Notes: generated from the sequence alone by a model not told the origin. A stretch of 64,000 nt of DNA from Salinicola halimionae (GCF_003206065.1 NZ_PZJQ01000002.1:774135-838134); one strand, 5' to 3'. Positions 43,235 to 52,157 are shown, numbered from the stretch's first letter. Translations and numbers: made by a program.

Positions 43235-43987
43235 TCAGACGGCGGTGTAACCACCATCCGCCATCACTACGGAACCTGTCATGTAGCTCGCACGATCACA
43301 GGCGGCAAATGCGATAATCTCCGCGATCTCTTCAGGCTGGGCCGCGCGGCCTATTGGTGTGCTCTCGCCATGCTTGGCCAGAAAATCACGTCCATTCGAC
43401 ATGATATCGTCCAGAATCCCGGTCACGATATCGCCAGGCGCTACTACGTTGGCGCGAATACCATGCTCGGCACCCTCCAAAGCCAGCACTCGGGTCAACT
43501 GAGCTATGGCGCCCTTCGAGGCGGCGTAAGCGCCGATGGTAGGAAACGCGACATGGCAGGCATAGGAACCCACATTCACGATCGTGCCACGGTTGGCGGC
43601 GATCATGACTTTCATCGCCTCGCGCGAATGTAGAAAAGTCCCGCGCAGATTCACATCGAGCACGGAGTCCCAATCCTCGATCGTCATCTCCGCCACACGC
43701 TTGTTGATGATGCGCGCAGCGTTATTGATAAGAATGTCCAATCGGCCAAAGCGCGCCATTGCCAGCTCGACCGCTCGAGTAGCCGACTTTTCTTCTGAAA
43801 TGTCGCCGGTTATCGAGACGATCCGGTCGGAGTATGACTCGAGTTCTGCGACTTCAGGTTTCACGTCTTCCGCGACGACATAAGCGCCGCGGTCAGCGAA
43901 GAGTCTGGTCACGGCGCTGCCCACGCCGCCAGCGGCACCTGTCACGATTGCGACGCGGCCATCGAATTCTCGATTCAGATCAGTCAT
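43235..43987 (-). CDS. Short-chain dehydrogenase/reductase (SDR)
   Basis: NAD(P)-dependent oxidoreductase, 250 aa, classical SDR. Cofactor motif TGAAGGVGSAVTRLFADRG, acidic residue in VVAEDVKPE pointing to NAD, NNAARI in place of NNAG, catalytic Ser in VNVGSYACH, YAASKGA (Tyr-x3-Lys) and the terminal VMADGGYTAV. The substrate is unknown. A LysR gene lies about 115 bases upstream on the same strand and probably controls it. Both are inserted between the two copies of a duplicated segment. Confidence 0.9.
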   Translation of the reverse strand: MTDLNREFDGRVAIVTGAAGGVGSAVTRLFADRGAYVVAEDVKPEVAELESYSDRIVSITGDISEEKSATRAVELAMARFGRLDILINNAARIINKRVAEMTIEDWDSVLDVNLRGTFLHSREAMKVMIAANRGTIVNVGSYACHVAFPTIGAYAASKGAIAQLTRVLALEGAEHGIRANVVAPGDIVTGILDDIMSNGRDFLAKHGESTPIGRAAQPEEIAEIIAFAACDRASYMTGSVVMADGGYTAV

Positions 43988-44102
43988 GCGTATTCTCCTG
44001 GTAGTGAAAAAGCACCGTCTTTGACGGTTCGGAGAAAACAGTAGAGGTTTCGCGTAGGCAGATAATCAGCAGATGGCTGAAAGCGATAGTTAGTAGTGCT
44101 AA

Positions 44103-45011
44103 TCAATCAGAGGGCATGCGAATGGTCTGCTTCATAAAGTCGATGAACGCACGCATTACCGCAGAGTTCTGGTGTTGCCTCGGAAAGCAGAGATAGAAGC
44201 CCTCGAATGGCGCACTCCAGTCTGTCAGCAACGGGATGAGTTCGCCGTTGTCGACGTATGGTCGAATCTGATCTTCTGCCCAGAAAGCGACGCCAGCGCC
44301 TCTCACGGCTGCCTCAAGAGCGATGCGCTGATCGTTGAACGACAGAACGCCATCCAGTGTGACCTTGAGCCACTGGCCATCCTTGAAGAACTCCCATTGA
44401 TAACTGCCCAGCTGACCCGGCCATCGCCAGGTAATGCATCGATGTCCCCCGAGGTCAGCCGGTGTTTCCGGATAGCCGAACCGTTCCAGGTAGGAAGGAG
44501 ACGCCGCAGCAACCTGGCGAATTCGTGGTCCTAGCGGTATCGCAACGAAACCCTGATCCAGCATTTCCTCAAGACGGATGGAGAAGTCGTAGCCCTGATG
44601 GACCACGTCCAGTGAAGCGTCATCGAGGGTCACGTCGATTCGAATATCCGGAAACGCATCAAAGAAGTCGGGCAGATGCGGTTCCAGATACAACCGTGAT
44701 CCCATGCGCATGGCGTGCACGCGAATCCGGCCGCGCGGTCGAGTGGCAAGCAGGGAGGTGTCAGTCACGGCAGCCGACACTTCATTCAGAGCAGGCTTCA
44801 ATCGATCTGCCAAATGCTTACCGGCTTCCGTCAGATGGACGCGCCGGGTCGTGCGATGCAGAAGCTGCACACCCATCCGGCTCTCGAGAGCTTTGGTGCT
44901 CTGGCTCAACGCCGAAGGTGTAACATCCAGCGATTCAGCTGCGCGTACGAAGCTGCCATGTTCCACGATAGCCATGAAGCCTTGCAGCTCTGCGAACTCG
45001 GTTCCGCGCAT
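44103..45011 (-). CDS. LysR-family transcriptional regulator
   Basis: Regulator of about 302 aa from the ATG at 45011, which has GAGGA eight bases upstream; an upstream ATG at 45053 lacks a good site. HTH: FVRAAESLDVTPSALSQSTKALESRMGVQLLHRTTRRVHLTEAGK (residues about 19-63, in pieces), the CrgA-like subgroup typical of regulators next to oxidoreductases. Effector domain follows (IDVTLDDASLDVVHQGYDFSIRLEEM). Likely regulates the adjacent SDR gene. Confidence 0.88.
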   Translation of the reverse strand: MRGTEFAELQGFMAIVEHGSFVRAAESLDVTPSALSQSTKALESRMGVQLLHRTTRRVHLTEAGKHLADRLKPALNEVSAAVTDTSLLATRPRGRIRVHAMRMGSRLYLEPHLPDFFDAFPDIRIDVTLDDASLDVVHQGYDFSIRLEEMLDQGFVAIPLGPRIRQVAAASPSYLERFGYPETPADLGGHRCITWRWPGQLGSYQWEFFKDGQWLKVTLDGVLSFNDQRIALEAAVRGAGVAFWAEDQIRPYVDNGELIPLLTDWSAPFEGFYLCFPRQHQNSAVMRAFIDFMKQTIRMPSD

Positions 45012-45078
45012 CGAAAAGGTCCTCGTTCGATTCAGCGTTGAATAAGCCTTCATTGCTGCCGAAATTTAAGCCTCGGAT

Positions 45079-45297
45079 CCCTGCCTACGAACCGCCATAT
45101 CGCATGAGCATGCCGGATTCAGCCCTGACTTCGCTGTGCGCCTTGAGCGTGGGTATCGGTACGGCTCGCCATTGGATGGCGCGCAATCGACTTACAAATT
45201 CTGGCAGACCGAGCATTGGGATCCGCCTCAGGTAAATCCGTGGGAAAGGCTGGTTAGGCTGCCTCGATCAGGACGTCTCTCACTCACCTTTCAATGA
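45079..45297 (+). pseudogene. Decayed HigA-like antitoxin fragment
   Basis: One frame without start reads LRTAISHEHAGFSPDFAVRL, then FWQTEHWDPP and a stop at 45297. This resembles the C-terminal half of HigA antitoxins (AIS...MAIRLxKAFG, WLxxQxxYDLWQAE, in family terms). The N-terminal HTH and any HigB toxin are absent, so it is a remnant of a toxin-antitoxin module near the insertion between the duplicated copies. Moderate confidence: read by eye. Confidence 0.45.
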
Positions 45298-45429
45298 CTG
45301 CCCCATCAATCCCGGTGATATTCGACTTCGCGCCAACTGATTAGCCAGCTAATAAGGTGGCCCCCATAATCTCGTCATCGGTTAGGCCAAGGGGCCAACC
45401 ACTAAAACGAAGATGATTGGAGGTTCAAC

Positions 45430-45804
45430 ATGAAAACTCGCATTCTCGCCGCTATCGCACTGGCCGTTGCCCTGCCTGCCGCCGCTCAGGCCAACAGTGT
45501 CATGGAACAACGAGCCTTCGCTCAGCAGCATGAAGCCTTGAATACCCAGACGACTTCCGGCTATCAGGCACTGCCGACCGAGTACCGCGTAGCCACCTTC
45601 GACAATGGCTATAGCGATGAAGCCGGTCGCGCCCTGGCCAGCGTCGAAGAGTCTACCCGTCACGGCACTCATCTCATCGGTGCAAGCACCGACCTGATTG
45701 GCCAGGGCCAAAGCGTGGCGGCCGCTCAGGCGCTGCAGAATGTGAATGGCGGCGGTGATACCGGCCACGGCAACGTCGAAATGACTTTCGCCAGCCTCGA
45801 CTGA
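45430..45804 (+). CDS. Small exported protein, copy B (unknown function)
   Basis: Paralogue of the gene at 42510, also 124 aa, with the same signal peptide and the same conserved mature N-terminus and C-terminus. The centre differs (GYQALPTEYRVATFDNGYSDE here against SYQLLPSDYRINTVSGGHST in copy A), with mainly substitutions and no length change, which suggests both are maintained as proteins. Same GGAGG ribosome site. No family recognised. Confidence 0.7.
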   Translation: MKTRILAAIALAVALPAAAQANSVMEQRAFAQQHEALNTQTTSGYQALPTEYRVATFDNGYSDEAGRALASVEESTRHGTHLIGASTDLIGQGQSVAAAQALQNVNGGGDTGHGNVEMTFASLD

Positions 45805-45824
45805 TCGAGACCGCTATTGCAGCA

Positions 45825-45846
45825 GGCGCCCGTATGATCGGGCGCC
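45825..45846 (+). terminator. Hairpin after small exported protein gene B
   Basis: Eight-base stem GGCGCCCG / CGGGCGCC, six-base loop TATGAT. Confidence 0.6.
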
Positions 45847-45981
45847 TTGAAATGAGCTGAAACTCGAGCTGAATCTGTGCCGTTTTGGTGCATCTCGGTT
45901 CATGACACTTCTGAATTTCCGGCGCTTCTGACTTGCCAGCGCTCTCGGGTGTCTAGTACCCGTTCCCTGTACCTCCAACTT

Positions 45982-46012
45982 CCCCGGCCCATCCCCTGGT
46001 CCGGGGCTTTTT
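45982..46012. terminator. Terminator between small exported protein B and otsA
   Basis: CCCCGG / CCGGGG stem followed by five T on the plus strand; convergent genes meet here. Confidence 0.7.
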
Positions 46013-46027
46013 GCGTGTGAAACCGTT

Positions 46028-47440
46028 CTAGTCTTCGTCTTCGTCTGCATCGGTCTTCTGCTGGCCGTCGACCTTCTGCTGACTGAGATGCTCCATGAAG
46101 CGCCGGCGCCATTCGAGCAGGCTGTTGCGTCTGAGCACGCCGATCATCTGCTGGTAGCGTTTGCGGCGCTCCTCGAGTGGCATGTTCAGGGCCTGTTCGA
46201 TGGCGCTGGCGATGGCGTGCACGTCGTAGGGATTGACCAGTAGCGCGCTGCTCAACTCGTTGGCGGCACCGGCCAGCTCGCTGAGCACCAGCACGCCGGG
46301 GTCTTCGGGGTCCTGGGCGGCGACGAACTCCTTGCAGACCAGGTTCATGCCATCGCGCAGCGGCGTCACCAGGCCGACTCGGGCGGAGCGGAACAACCCA
46401 ATCAGCGCCTCGCGGGGGTAGGTCTGGTTGAGATAGTGCACCGGCACCCAGTCGAAATCGGCGTAGGTGCCGTTGATGTGTCCGGCCATCTCCTCGAGCT
46501 GGCGGCGCAGCTCATCGTATTCGGGGATCTCGCTACGCGAGGGGCTGGCGATCTGCATGAACAGCGTCTTCTGGCGGCGATGCTCGAAATCGGTGAGCAG
46601 TGCCTCGAAGGCGTTGAAGCGCTGCACCAGCCCCTTGGAGTAGTCGAGCCGGTCGGCGCCGATGATCAGGTCGCGCTCGCCCAGATCCTCCTGGAGCTGA
46701 CGCGCCTGTTCATTGGCGCAGGAGCGCTCGGCTTCGGCGGTCAGCTCATCGACGTCGATGCCCACCGGGTAGACGCCGGTGCGTATCCGTTGGCCGTTGC
46801 ACTCGATCATGTCGCCGAAGACCGCGGCGCCGAACGTCTCGATCGCCGCCTGGCGGAAAGCGTGCAGGTCGTTGTCGGTCTGGAAGCCGATCAGGTCGTA
46901 GTGCAGCAGATCGTCGAGCAATTCGCGGTAGCCGGGCAGTGCTCGCAGCAGATCGTAGCTGGGGAAGGGAATGTGCAGGTAGAACCCCATCGGATCCTCG
47001 ACGCCCGCTTTGCGCAGCTCCTTGGCCAGTGGCAGCAGGTGGTAATCGTGCACCCAGATCAGTTCGCCGCCCTCGAGCAGTGTGGTCAAGGCGCTGGCGA
47101 AGCGCTCGTTGACTCGCCGATACGCCTTGGCGTACTTCAGCTGGAAGTCCATGGCACCCAGGTTGAAGTGGAACACCGGCCAGACGACTTCGTTGGAGAA
47201 GCCCAGATAGTAGTCTTCGTAGTCTTCCTTGGAGAGCGGCAGGGTGGCGTAGGTGATGTTGCCGCGCTCTACGGTGGTGGGTTGGCTCGAGGACGCGTCG
47301 CTGACCTTGCCGTCCCAACCGAACCACAGCCCGCCGTATTCGTTGAGAGCGCCGGTGATCGCCACGGCCAGGCCGCCGGCTTCGGATTTGCCGGGTTCGG
47401 GGATGGACACGCGATTGGAAATGACGACGAGACGGGTCAT
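46028..47440 (-). CDS. otsA: Trehalose-6-phosphate synthase
   Basis: Joins UDP-glucose and glucose-6-phosphate to trehalose-6-phosphate, 470 aa, GT20. Typical features: N-terminal [15 protein letters not shown], the glucose-6-P loop [46 protein letters not shown], and [20 protein letters not shown] near the nucleotide site. The C-terminus has a short acidic tail (DADEDED). Last gene of otsB-GH15-otsA; its start overlaps the GH15 stop by 4 bases. Trehalose is an osmolyte, fitting a salt-adapted host. An eroded relative lies at 43101. Confidence 0.95.
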   Translation of the reverse strand: MTRLVVISNRVSIPEPGKSEAGGLAVAITGALNEYGGLWFGWDGKVSDASSSQPTTVERGNITYATLPLSKEDYEDYYLGFSNEVVWPVFHFNLGAMDFQLKYAKAYRRVNERFASALTTLLEGGELIWVHDYHLLPLAKELRKAGVEDPMGFYLHIPFPSYDLLRALPGYRELLDDLLHYDLIGFQTDNDLHAFRQAAIETFGAAVFGDMIECNGQRIRTGVYPVGIDVDELTAEAERSCANEQARQLQEDLGERDLIIGADRLDYSKGLVQRFNAFEALLTDFEHRRQKTLFMQIASPSRSEIPEYDELRRQLEEMAGHINGTYADFDWVPVHYLNQTYPREALIGLFRSARVGLVTPLRDGMNLVCKEFVAAQDPEDPGVLVLSELAGAANELSSALLVNPYDVHAIASAIEQALNMPLEERRKRYQQMIGVLRRNSLLEWRRRFMEHLSQQKVDGQQKTDADEDED

Positions 47441-49266
47441 ACAGCCTCCTCCCAGCTACGGCTGAGATGTGTTGCCGAGTTGATCAACCCGACCATGCTG
47501 TAGGTCTGCGGGAAGTTGCCCCACAGTTCGCGATTGGCGGTGTCCAGATCCTCGGAAAGCAACCCTTGGCGGTTGCGGCACTCGAGCATGTTCTCGAACA
47601 GGCGCCGTGCTTCGTCCTTGCGGCCGATCGCGCAGAGCGCGTCGATGAACCAGAAGGTGCAGATGTTGAAGGCGTTCTCGGGGTGGCCGAAATCGTCGGC
47701 GGCGGCGTAGCGAAACAGGTGGTCGCCGCGCCGCAGTTCGACCTCGATGGCATCGACCGTGGAGACGAAGCGCGGGTCGTCGGCTTTGAGGAAGTCCAGG
47801 TCGTGCATCAGCAGCAGGCTGGCGTCCATGGTTTCGCCGCCGAAGCTCTCGGTGAAGGCCTGACGCGATTCGCTCCATGCTTCTTGGCAGATGACCTCGT
47901 GCATGGCGTCTGCCTGCTGGCGCCAGCGGGTCGAATCCTCGGGTAGTTCGAGCTGGCCGGCAATGCGGGCCAGCCGGTCGCAGGCTGCCCAGCACATGAT
48001 CGCGGAGTAGGTGTGCACTCGGGCGCGGCCGCGGTATTCCCAGATGCCGGCATCGGGCTTGTCGAACAGTCGCGCCGCCTGCTCGCCGAGCAGCGTGAGG
48101 CGGCGAAACAGTGCCTCATCGCCGGGTCGCGTCAGGCGCTCATCGAAGAAGGCCTGGTTGGCCGCCAGCACCACGGCGCCATAGACGTCATGCTGTATCT
48201 GGCTGTAGGCGGCATTGCCGGTGCGCACCGGCCCCATGCCGCGATAGCCGCCCAGTCCTGACATGTCGAACTCGTCTAGTCGTGCCTCGCCGCCGATGCC
48301 GTAGAGTGGTTGCAGCTCGCGCTCGGCCGCGCCGACCACCAGGTTGAGAATGTAATTGAGGTAATTCTCCATGGTGGCCGTGGTGCCCAGCCGGTTGAGC
48401 GCGTGGACCACGAAGTAGGCATCGCGCAACCAGCAGTAGCGGTAGTCCCAGTTGCGCTGGCTGTCGGCGGCTTCGGGCACCGAGGTGGTCATCGCCGCGA
48501 TCACCGCGCCGGTATCTTCGAAGGTACTCAGCTTGAGCGTGATCGCCGCGCGGATGACCGCTGTCTGCCAGTCGAAGGGGATCGACAGTCCGCGAACCCA
48601 ATCATGCCAGTAGGTGGCGGTCTCGCTGTGAAAGCGCTGGCACAGGGTGGTTACCGATTCGGTGACACTTTCATCGGGACCGAGCAGGAAGTTGAGTTCA
48701 CCGTCGATCACGATCGGCGATTCCTGCTGGACGTAAGTGATCGAGGCGTCGGTGGTCAGGCGTGTGACCCGGTTGCGACCGATATAGCGAATATGGTGAC
48801 TGCCCTGCGTGGTATTGGGCGTCTGGGTGCCATATTCGCTGGTCGGGCGCAGCTTGACGCGGATCACCGGCGTGCCGGCGAGGGGCTCGACACGACGAAC
48901 CAGCCCGACCGGACGAAAAGGCCGCCCGAATTGATTGAAGCGCGGGCAGAAGTCACTGATACGAATGCGTCCGCCGTACTTGTCGGTGAGTTCGGTGCAC
49001 AGAATCGCGGTGTTGCGCTGGTAGTACTGTTTGGTGTCGACCAGATCCTGCAGCTCGATACTGAAATAGCCGCGATCCTGGTCGTCCATCAGGTGCGAGA
49101 AGAACGGGTCGCCGTCGAAGCGTGGCAGGCAGCACCAGACGATACGTGCCTGGCTGTCGATCAGTGCGCCGATCTGGCAGTTGCCGATGAGGCCGAGTTC
49201 CAGAGTGGAATGTTGCGCGTCGTGGGGCGGGATCAGGGATCCGGCGTTATCAGAGTCTCCAGCCAT
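47437..49266 (-). CDS. Glycoside hydrolase family 15 protein (glucoamylase/trehalase-like)
   Basis: Cytoplasmic alpha-glucan or trehalose hydrolase of GH15, 609 aa. An N-terminal beta domain (ELGLIGNCQIGALIDSQARIVWCCLPRFDG, in pieces) is followed by an (alpha/alpha)6 barrel. Catalytic regions are NWDYRYCWLRDA, the general-acid Glu in GIWEYRGRARVHTYSAIMCW, and the base Glu region GLLSEDLD...ELWGNFPQTYSMVGLI. It sits between otsB and otsA and overlaps both, so it is co-expressed with trehalose synthesis. Trehalase activity (as in mycobacterial GH15) or trimming of glucans is possible; it cannot be decided from sequence. Confidence 0.88.
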   Translation of the reverse strand: MAGDSDNAGSLIPPHDAQHSTLELGLIGNCQIGALIDSQARIVWCCLPRFDGDPFFSHLMDDQDRGYFSIELQDLVDTKQYYQRNTAILCTELTDKYGGRIRISDFCPRFNQFGRPFRPVGLVRRVEPLAGTPVIRVKLRPTSEYGTQTPNTTQGSHHIRYIGRNRVTRLTTDASITYVQQESPIVIDGELNFLLGPDESVTESVTTLCQRFHSETATYWHDWVRGLSIPFDWQTAVIRAAITLKLSTFEDTGAVIAAMTTSVPEAADSQRNWDYRYCWLRDAYFVVHALNRLGTTATMENYLNYILNLVVGAAERELQPLYGIGGEARLDEFDMSGLGGYRGMGPVRTGNAAYSQIQHDVYGAVVLAANQAFFDERLTRPGDEALFRRLTLLGEQAARLFDKPDAGIWEYRGRARVHTYSAIMCWAACDRLARIAGQLELPEDSTRWRQQADAMHEVICQEAWSESRQAFTESFGGETMDASLLLMHDLDFLKADDPRFVSTVDAIEVELRRGDHLFRYAAADDFGHPENAFNICTFWFIDALCAIGRKDEARRLFENMLECRNRQGLLSEDLDTANRELWGNFPQTYSMVGLINSATHLSRSWEEAV

Positions 49267-50021
49267 GTCAGTACCTCCTGTACTGATTCGAGATAGCAGG
49301 TAGCGGCAGTGTCATCCTGGCTGCCGACACGCACGGAATGTCCGCCACGAGCGTTGACGATGCGAAAGGCGTCTTCATCGGTGACGTCGTCGCCAATGAA
49401 GACCGGCTTGCGATCTCGGAAGGCCGCGGTTTCGTCGAGCAGGCGGGCAACAGCGGTCCCCTTATCATAGCCGCTGGGGCGCAGCTCGAGGACGCATTTG
49501 CCGGGAACCAGCTCGAAGGTGTCGCCCAGCGATCGCTGTTGGGCTTCGAAGAACTCGTGGCACGCTCTAGCGAGTTCGGGAGCGCTGCGGTAGTGCAGGG
49601 TCAGCGAGACGCCCTTGTCCTCGTAGTGCAGGCCGGGACGACCTTCGACGAAGGCCGCCAGAGCGTCGCGGCAGGATGCCAGTTGGGCGGGTTGATCGAC
49701 CGCCGAATGGCGGGAGCCGTCGGCATCCCGCCACTCCAGTCCATGAATGCCAGCCATTGGTAGGGAGACCGGCGCGAGCAGACGCTCGAGCTGATCCAGC
49801 GGACGCCCGCTGACCACTGCCACCGCACCGTCGTAGGTCTCGAGGAGTTCGCCGAGCAGCGCCTTCAGTCGTGGCGATACTTGGACATCGTCGGGATGGG
49901 CGGCGAGCGACACTAGCGTGCCGTCGAAATCGAGAAACAGCGCCCAGTCTCGACGAGGTGGGGGCAACTGAGAACAAGGCTGGTTCGAAGAAGGTTTGGA
50001 CATTGGCCTGCGCGCGCTCAT
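49233..50021 (-). CDS. otsB: Trehalose-6-phosphate phosphatase
   Basis: HAD-family phosphatase, 262 aa, removing phosphate to give free trehalose. Motif I is FLDFDGTLVSLAAHPDDV with the nucleophile Asp; motif II region VSGRPLDQLERLL; Lys in GYDKGTAVARLL; motif III FIGDDVTDEDAF. First gene of the operon; it overlaps the GH15 start by 34 bases, an unusually long overlap. Start ATG at 50021 or 50003. Confidence 0.94.
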   Translation of the reverse strand: MSARRPMSKPSSNQPCSQLPPPRRDWALFLDFDGTLVSLAAHPDDVQVSPRLKALLGELLETYDGAVAVVSGRPLDQLERLLAPVSLPMAGIHGLEWRDADGSRHSAVDQPAQLASCRDALAAFVEGRPGLHYEDKGVSLTLHYRSAPELARACHEFFEAQQRSLGDTFELVPGKCVLELRPSGYDKGTAVARLLDETAAFRDRKPVFIGDDVTDEDAFRIVNARGGHSVRVGSQDDTAATCYLESVQEVLTWLETLITPDP

Positions 50022-50121
50022 CTGAGTGAATGATCGGGTTCGTCGGCGTCGCCAGCTTGGGTGGTTCTGCGGTACGCCTGGTAAAACCCGCCCATGGAGG
50101 GCAGCTCAGAGCGACGGTCGA

Positions 50122-50144
50122 AACGCCGGCTGCATGCCGGCGTT
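50122..50144 (-). terminator. Hairpin between the 100-aa gene and otsB
   Basis: Nine-base stem AACGCCGGC / GCCGGCGTT with a five-base loop; on the minus strand it is followed by TTT, so it may end transcription of the 100-aa gene before otsB. Confidence 0.55.
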
Positions 50145-50210
50145 GCCCTGGTGCGCCTTTCTCGGACGGAAACGGGTAGGGAGGTGATGCCGTCCGGCCT
50201 GGTGTTTTTC

Positions 50211-50286
50211 GGTCTGGAGTTGTCCGGTCCAAAATCGCCCGGTCTAGAGTTGTCCCGCTGAAAGTTTGTCCGACTGAAGGTTGACC
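50211..50286. repeat. Degenerate 15-16-bp tandem repeat upstream of otsB
   Basis: Five imperfect units: GGTCTGGAGTTGTCC, GGTCCAAAATCGCCC, GGTCTAGAGTTGTCC, then CGCTGAAAGTTTGTCC and GACTGAAGGTTGACC. Non-coding. Confidence 0.75.
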
Positions 50287-50315
50287 TGGTTTATGACCAG
50301 CAGCCCGCTCCGGGC

Positions 50316-50618
50316 TCAGTCGTCATCCGCGGCGGCTGACTGGAAGGCGCGTTTTTCGTCGGGAAGGCGGACCATGTCGCCAACGTTGAGTTCGCCATGG
50401 CTGTCGTGGCGGTCCCCGTTGTCGCCGACCAGTGCAGCGACCTTGCCGATGCTGACGCCATCCTTGTAGGCCTCGACCTGCACCCGCACCGTGGAGCCAT
50501 GATAGCGCGCGGTCAGCATCATGCCCGGTTGCGGCGTGACACGATGCTGTTCGTCCTTGGCGTAGTGGGCGTCGACACTGGCGCCACCCGGGGTATCCCA
50601 TTCAACATGCTTGTGCAT
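50316..50618 (-). CDS. Hypothetical 100-aa protein
   Basis: Small soluble acidic protein with no signal peptide, no membrane segment and no motif I can name. It has a beta-rich look (GMMLTARYHGSTVRVQVEAY, VGDMVRLPDEKRAF). Reality is supported by an excellent AAGGAG nine bases before the ATG at 50618 and a hairpin downstream. Its Gly/Val pattern suggests a small barrel or SH3-like fold; function unknown. Confidence 0.6.
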   Translation of the reverse strand: MHKHVEWDTPGGASVDAHYAKDEQHRVTPQPGMMLTARYHGSTVRVQVEAYKDGVSIGKVAALVGDNGDRHDSHGELNVGDMVRLPDEKRAFQSAAADDD

Positions 50619-50832
50619 GGCTCTCTCCTTGCCGTTAGCATCATTGCCCGTTCAGCGTAGCTGTTAATCGGCTGGTTTGCTGCCAGTGAGGTGTCTCGCA
50701 CTGGCATCTCGTGTTCATGCCACGCGCTATCATGGAGCCGGGGAGGCACGCCGAAAGGTGAAGACACGAACGGTTACGAATGCTTGTCTTTTGGGCGGCT
50801 TGCCAGCAGAGTAAACGTTGTCTTTCAGGACG
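50619..50832. other. Gap between divergent 100-aa gene and Liv binding protein, no gene seen
   Basis: No coding signal. The right end runs into the tandem repeat array at 50833. Confidence 0.4.
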
Positions 50833-50934
50833 GGATAAAGTCTTTCACAGCCCAACAAAAGCCTTTTACGACCCAATAAAGCCTTTCATGATCGAATAAA
50901 GTCTTTCATGACCGAATAAAGTCTTTCGCAACCC
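50833..50934. repeat. 20-21-bp tandem repeat array upstream of the Liv binding-protein gene
   Basis: Five units of the form AATAAAGTCTTTCATGACCG. The last three are exactly 20 bases apart with only a few changes; the first two are 21 bases and more diverged. The array ends 20 bases before the start codon, so it lies in or next to the promoter or leader. Confidence 0.85.
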
Positions 50935-50954
50935 TACCAAGAGCGACAACAGCG

Positions 50955-52157
50955 ATGAAGAAGACAGTACTGGCACTCGCCATTGCGGCAACTACGGCCT
51001 GCGGCGGCGTCGCGCAGGCGGATGTCAAAGTGGGATTTCTCGGGGGCTTTACCGGCGGTATCGAAAGCCTGACACCGCCGATTTTCGATGGCGCCAAGCT
51101 CGCGATGCAGGAGGTCAATGAGCAGGGCGGCCTGCTGGATGGTGAAGACATGGTGATGCCGTCAGGCGATACGACCTGTTCGGACGCTTCGGCCGCCTCC
51201 AATGCCGCCGACCGTCTGGTGAACAGCGAGAAGGTGACCGCGATCGTCGGCGCGCTATGTACCGGTGCCACCATTGCGGCGGCCAACAATGCCGCGATCC
51301 CCGGTGGCGTGGTGATGGTCTCGCCGGCTTCCACCGCCCCGGCGGTGACGGATCTCGACGACAACGATCTGGTCTTCCGGACCGTGCCTTCCGATGCCTT
51401 CCAGGGCGAACAGCTGGCCAAGCTGCTGCTGTCCAAGGGCATCGAGGACGTCGCCGTGACCTACGTCAACAATGACTACGGTCAGGGCCTCGACGACGCC
51501 TTCACCAAGACTTTCGAAGCCGAAGGTGGCTCGGTCTCCGCCAATCTGGCGCATGAGGACAATCGGGCGGACTATCGTTCGGAGATCGGCAAGCTCTCTT
51601 CCGGCGGTTCGCAGACGCTGGTCGTGCTCGCCTACGCCGATACCTCGGGCCAGACGATCCTGCGTCAGGCCTACGAAAGCGGCGCGTTCACTCAGTATGC
51701 CGGCGGTGACGGCATGGTCGGCAACTCGCTGGTCGAAGCGGTCGGCGCCGACGTACTCGAAGGCATGATCGCGACACGTCCGGGCTCCCCGGATGCGCCG
51801 GGCGGCGATGTCTTCAACGATCTGGCGAAGAAGGCCGACATCGATCCGAGCGCGGTGTTCGCGGCGCAGTCCTACGATGCCGCCTTCCTGCTGGCGCTCG
51901 CCATCGAGAAGAACGGCAGCGCGGACCGCGAGGGCTTGTCCAAGGCACTTCGCGATGTTGCCACCGAGCCGGGCGAGACGATCCTGCCGGGTGAATGGGA
52001 GAAAGCCAAGAAGTTGCTCAAAGAGGGTAAGGAGATCAACTATCAGGGCGCTTCCGGCAACCAGGAGTTCGACGACAACGGCGACGTGCCGGGCATCGTG
52101 GTCGAAATGGCGGTCGAGGATGGCAAGTTCGTCACCAAGGGTGCGATTGGTGAATAA
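50955..52157 (+). CDS. livK: Branched-chain amino-acid-type ABC substrate-binding protein
   Basis: Periplasmic type-I binding protein, 400 aa. Signal peptide KKTVLALAIAATTACGGVAQA. Body: KVGFLGGFTGGIESLTPPIF, AADRLVNSEKVTAIVGALCT, MVSPASTAPAVTDL, then the second lobe with VAVTYVNNDYGQGL. The symbol is used in the family sense: ligand may be an amino acid or an amide such as urea. It converges on livM across a strong bidirectional terminator and is not in the same operon as livGFHM. The tandem repeat array just upstream and a weak ribosome site (no clear GGAG) are unusual for such a strongly expressed gene. Confidence 0.88.
   Translation: MKKTVLALAIAATTACGGVAQADVKVGFLGGFTGGIESLTPPIFDGAKLAMQEVNEQGGLLDGEDMVMPSGDTTCSDASAASNAADRLVNSEKVTAIVGALCTGATIAAANNAAIPGGVVMVSPASTAPAVTDLDDNDLVFRTVPSDAFQGEQLAKLLLSKGIEDVAVTYVNNDYGQGLDDAFTKTFEAEGGSVSANLAHEDNRADYRSEIGKLSSGGSQTLVVLAYADTSGQTILRQAYESGAFTQYAGGDGMVGNSLVEAVGADVLEGMIATRPGSPDAPGGDVFNDLAKKADIDPSAVFAAQSYDAAFLLALAIEKNGSADREGLSKALRDVATEPGETILPGEWEKAKKLLKEGKEINYQGASGNQEFDDNGDVPGIVVEMAVEDGKFVTKGAIGE

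Larger units (their letters stand above)
45303..46013 (+). repeat. Segmental duplication, copy B
   Basis: Partner of 42383-43071. Contains the leader hairpin at 45380-45400, the second small exported protein gene and both terminators, and is followed by intact otsA on the minus strand. Confidence 0.85.

Noticed and set aside
45038-45235. 65-codon plus-strand gene between the LysR gene and copy B
   Set aside because: Overlaps the LysR 5' end and is in a different frame from the HigA-like remnant, which better explains the coding-like signal; no ribosome site.
50833-50934. CRISPR array
   Set aside because: Units are contiguous 20-21-bp tandem copies without spacers, and no cas gene is present.
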